64,000 nt of DNA from JADJVL01 sp046331545 (lineage in GTDB: Bacteria; Acidobacteriota; Holophagae; Holophagales; Holophagaceae). The stretch's first letter is position 1, and every line of letters begins with the position of its first letter. Below the pieces are notes generated by a model. It was given only the letters and a program-made list of their open reading frames with translations. It did no database searches and had not been told where the DNA came from. Below are positions 63,215 to 64,000 of the stretch, in pieces. The translations under genes were made by a program, and so were the position numbers. Where the stretch lies: NCBI GenBank assembly GCA_046331545.1, contig JAXLQR010000002.1, forward strand, positions 2,728,001 through 2,792,000. The letters run 5' to 3'.

Positions 63215-64000
63215 GTGGCGGGGAAGATCCTGGAGGGCGTCAAGGTCCTGGACCTCACCAACGTGCTGTCCGGGCCCTTCGCGACCCTGCACCTCGCCCT
63301 GCTCGGGGCCGAGGTGGTGAAGGTGGAGAACCCGAAGGGCGGCGATCTGGCCCGCTGCCTGGGCTGCCTGCCGGAGCTGAACCAGCGCCTCATGGGCACC
63401 AGCTTCCTCGCCCAGAACTGCAACAAGAAGTCCATCACGCTGAACGCGAAGTCGCCGGAGGGCAGGGCCCTCTTCCTGCGCCTCGCGAAGGACGCCGACG
63501 TGGTGGTGGAGAACTTCCGGCCCGGCGTCATGGACCGGCTCGGCATCGGCTACGAGGTGCTGCGGACCCGGAACCCCCGCCTAGTCTACTGCGCCATCTC
63601 GGGCTTCGGCCAGACCGGCCCCGACGCCGACAAGCCGGCCTACGACCAGATCATCCAGGGGCTCTCGGGCGAGATGTCGGTGAACGGGGATGCGCGGCTG
63701 AACCCGCTGCGCACGGGCTTCCCGATCTGCGACACCGTGGGCGGGCTCAACGCCGCCTTCGCCATCCTGGCGGCCCTCCTCCACCGGGAGCGGAGCGGCG
63801 AAGGCCAGGCCATCGACGTGGCGCTGCTGGACAGCGTCATGCCCCTCATGGGCTGGGTGGCGGCCAACCTCCTCATCGGCGGGCAGGCGCCGGTCCCCAT
63901 GGGCAACGACAACTTCACCGCCGCCCCCAGCGGCACCTTCCGCACCTCGGACGGCTTCATCAACATCGCCGCCAACAAGCAGGAGCAGTGGGAGGCCGTC
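63215..64000 (+). CDS. class III CoA-transferase (CaiB/BaiF family), partial
   Basis: The first 262 codons of a family III CoA-transferase, cut by the window end. Start GTG 63215 with GGAGG nine bases after the preceding stop. Visible family features: GVKVLDLTNVLSGPFATLHL, LGAEVVKVENPKGGD, NCNKKSITLNAKSPEGR, DVVVENFRPGVMDRLG, AISGFGQTGPDADKPAYD and the catalytic-Asp region GQAIDVALLDSV. It moves CoA from a donor such as succinyl-CoA to a carboxylic acid, probably feeding the lyase encoded just upstream. Confidence 0.92.
   Translation, partial: MAGKILEGVKVLDLTNVLSGPFATLHLALLGAEVVKVENPKGGDLARCLGCLPELNQRLMGTSFLAQNCNKKSITLNAKSPEGRALFLRLAKDADVVVENFRPGVMDRLGIGYEVLRTRNPRLVYCAISGFGQTGPDADKPAYDQIIQGLSGEMSVNGDARLNPLRTGFPICDTVGGLNAAFAILAALLHRERSGEGQAIDVALLDSVMPLMGWVAANLLIGGQAPVPMGNDNFTAAPSGTFRTSDGFINIAANKQEQWEAV

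Overview
The window is high-GC bacterial DNA. Dense short-spaced genes, many GTG starts overlapping the upstream stop, a TonB-dependent receptor with an N-terminal carboxypeptidase-regulatory-like domain, a GatC-type tRNA amidotransferase subunit and a PilV/W/X/Y1 pilus operon fit an Acidobacteriota genome, possibly class Holophagae. That placement is an inference from gene content and style, not from a marker gene.

Layout. 1-4855 (+): an array of at least ten tRNA or tRNA-like elements surrounding rtcB (RNA ligase), a Ro60/TROVE protein and an HNH nuclease, all on one strand. This is the most unusual region. It holds a circularly permuted tRNA-Met(CAU) whose 3' piece precedes its 5' piece, a tRNA-Lys(CUU) interrupted by a 70-nt insertion next to the D stem, a tRNA-like module whose anticodon arm is replaced by a GCAA-capped hairpin (a candidate Y RNA for Ro60), and several tRNA-like genes with C33 or missing elbow contacts. 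RtcB is a ligase that could join cleaved tRNA halves and Ro60 is a scaffold that binds Y RNA and misfolded RNA, so the locus reads as an RNA processing, repair or quality-control island.

4954-9000: membrane and small proteins, then a LemA plus two TPM-domain protein cluster. 9010-14837: clpS-clpA (-), a solute-binding sensor-like protein, an aspartase fused to a cyclic-nucleotide-binding-like domain, tRNA-Leu(UAA). 14859-17839: DprE2-like, DprE1-like and UbiA-like genes, the set used in actinobacteria to make polyprenyl-phospho-arabinose. 18116-26914: two fused membrane/spermidine-synthase-like proteins around two small c-type cytochromes and a UvrD/PcrA helicase. 26924-30831: a TgpA-like transglutaminase, then a repeat-rich stretch with a frameshifted IS110 transposase between palindromes. 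30832-42999: peptide-type ABC binding lipoprotein and anmK, a TonB receptor, gatC, tsaD and priA. 43131-50698: type IV pilus minor pilin operon ending in a PilY1-like protein. 50771-53283: rsmA and rnj. 53311-59340: ECF sigma factor, anti-sigma factor and Spy-like protein facing a large secreted multi-domain protein. 59578-64000: outer-membrane barrel, tpx, and an overlapping operon of an isocitrate/isopropylmalate-type dehydrogenase, an HMG-CoA-lyase-like enzyme and a class III CoA-transferase cut by the window edge.

Every function is read from sequence motifs by eye. No database search or folding program was run, so RNA structures are hand-paired.
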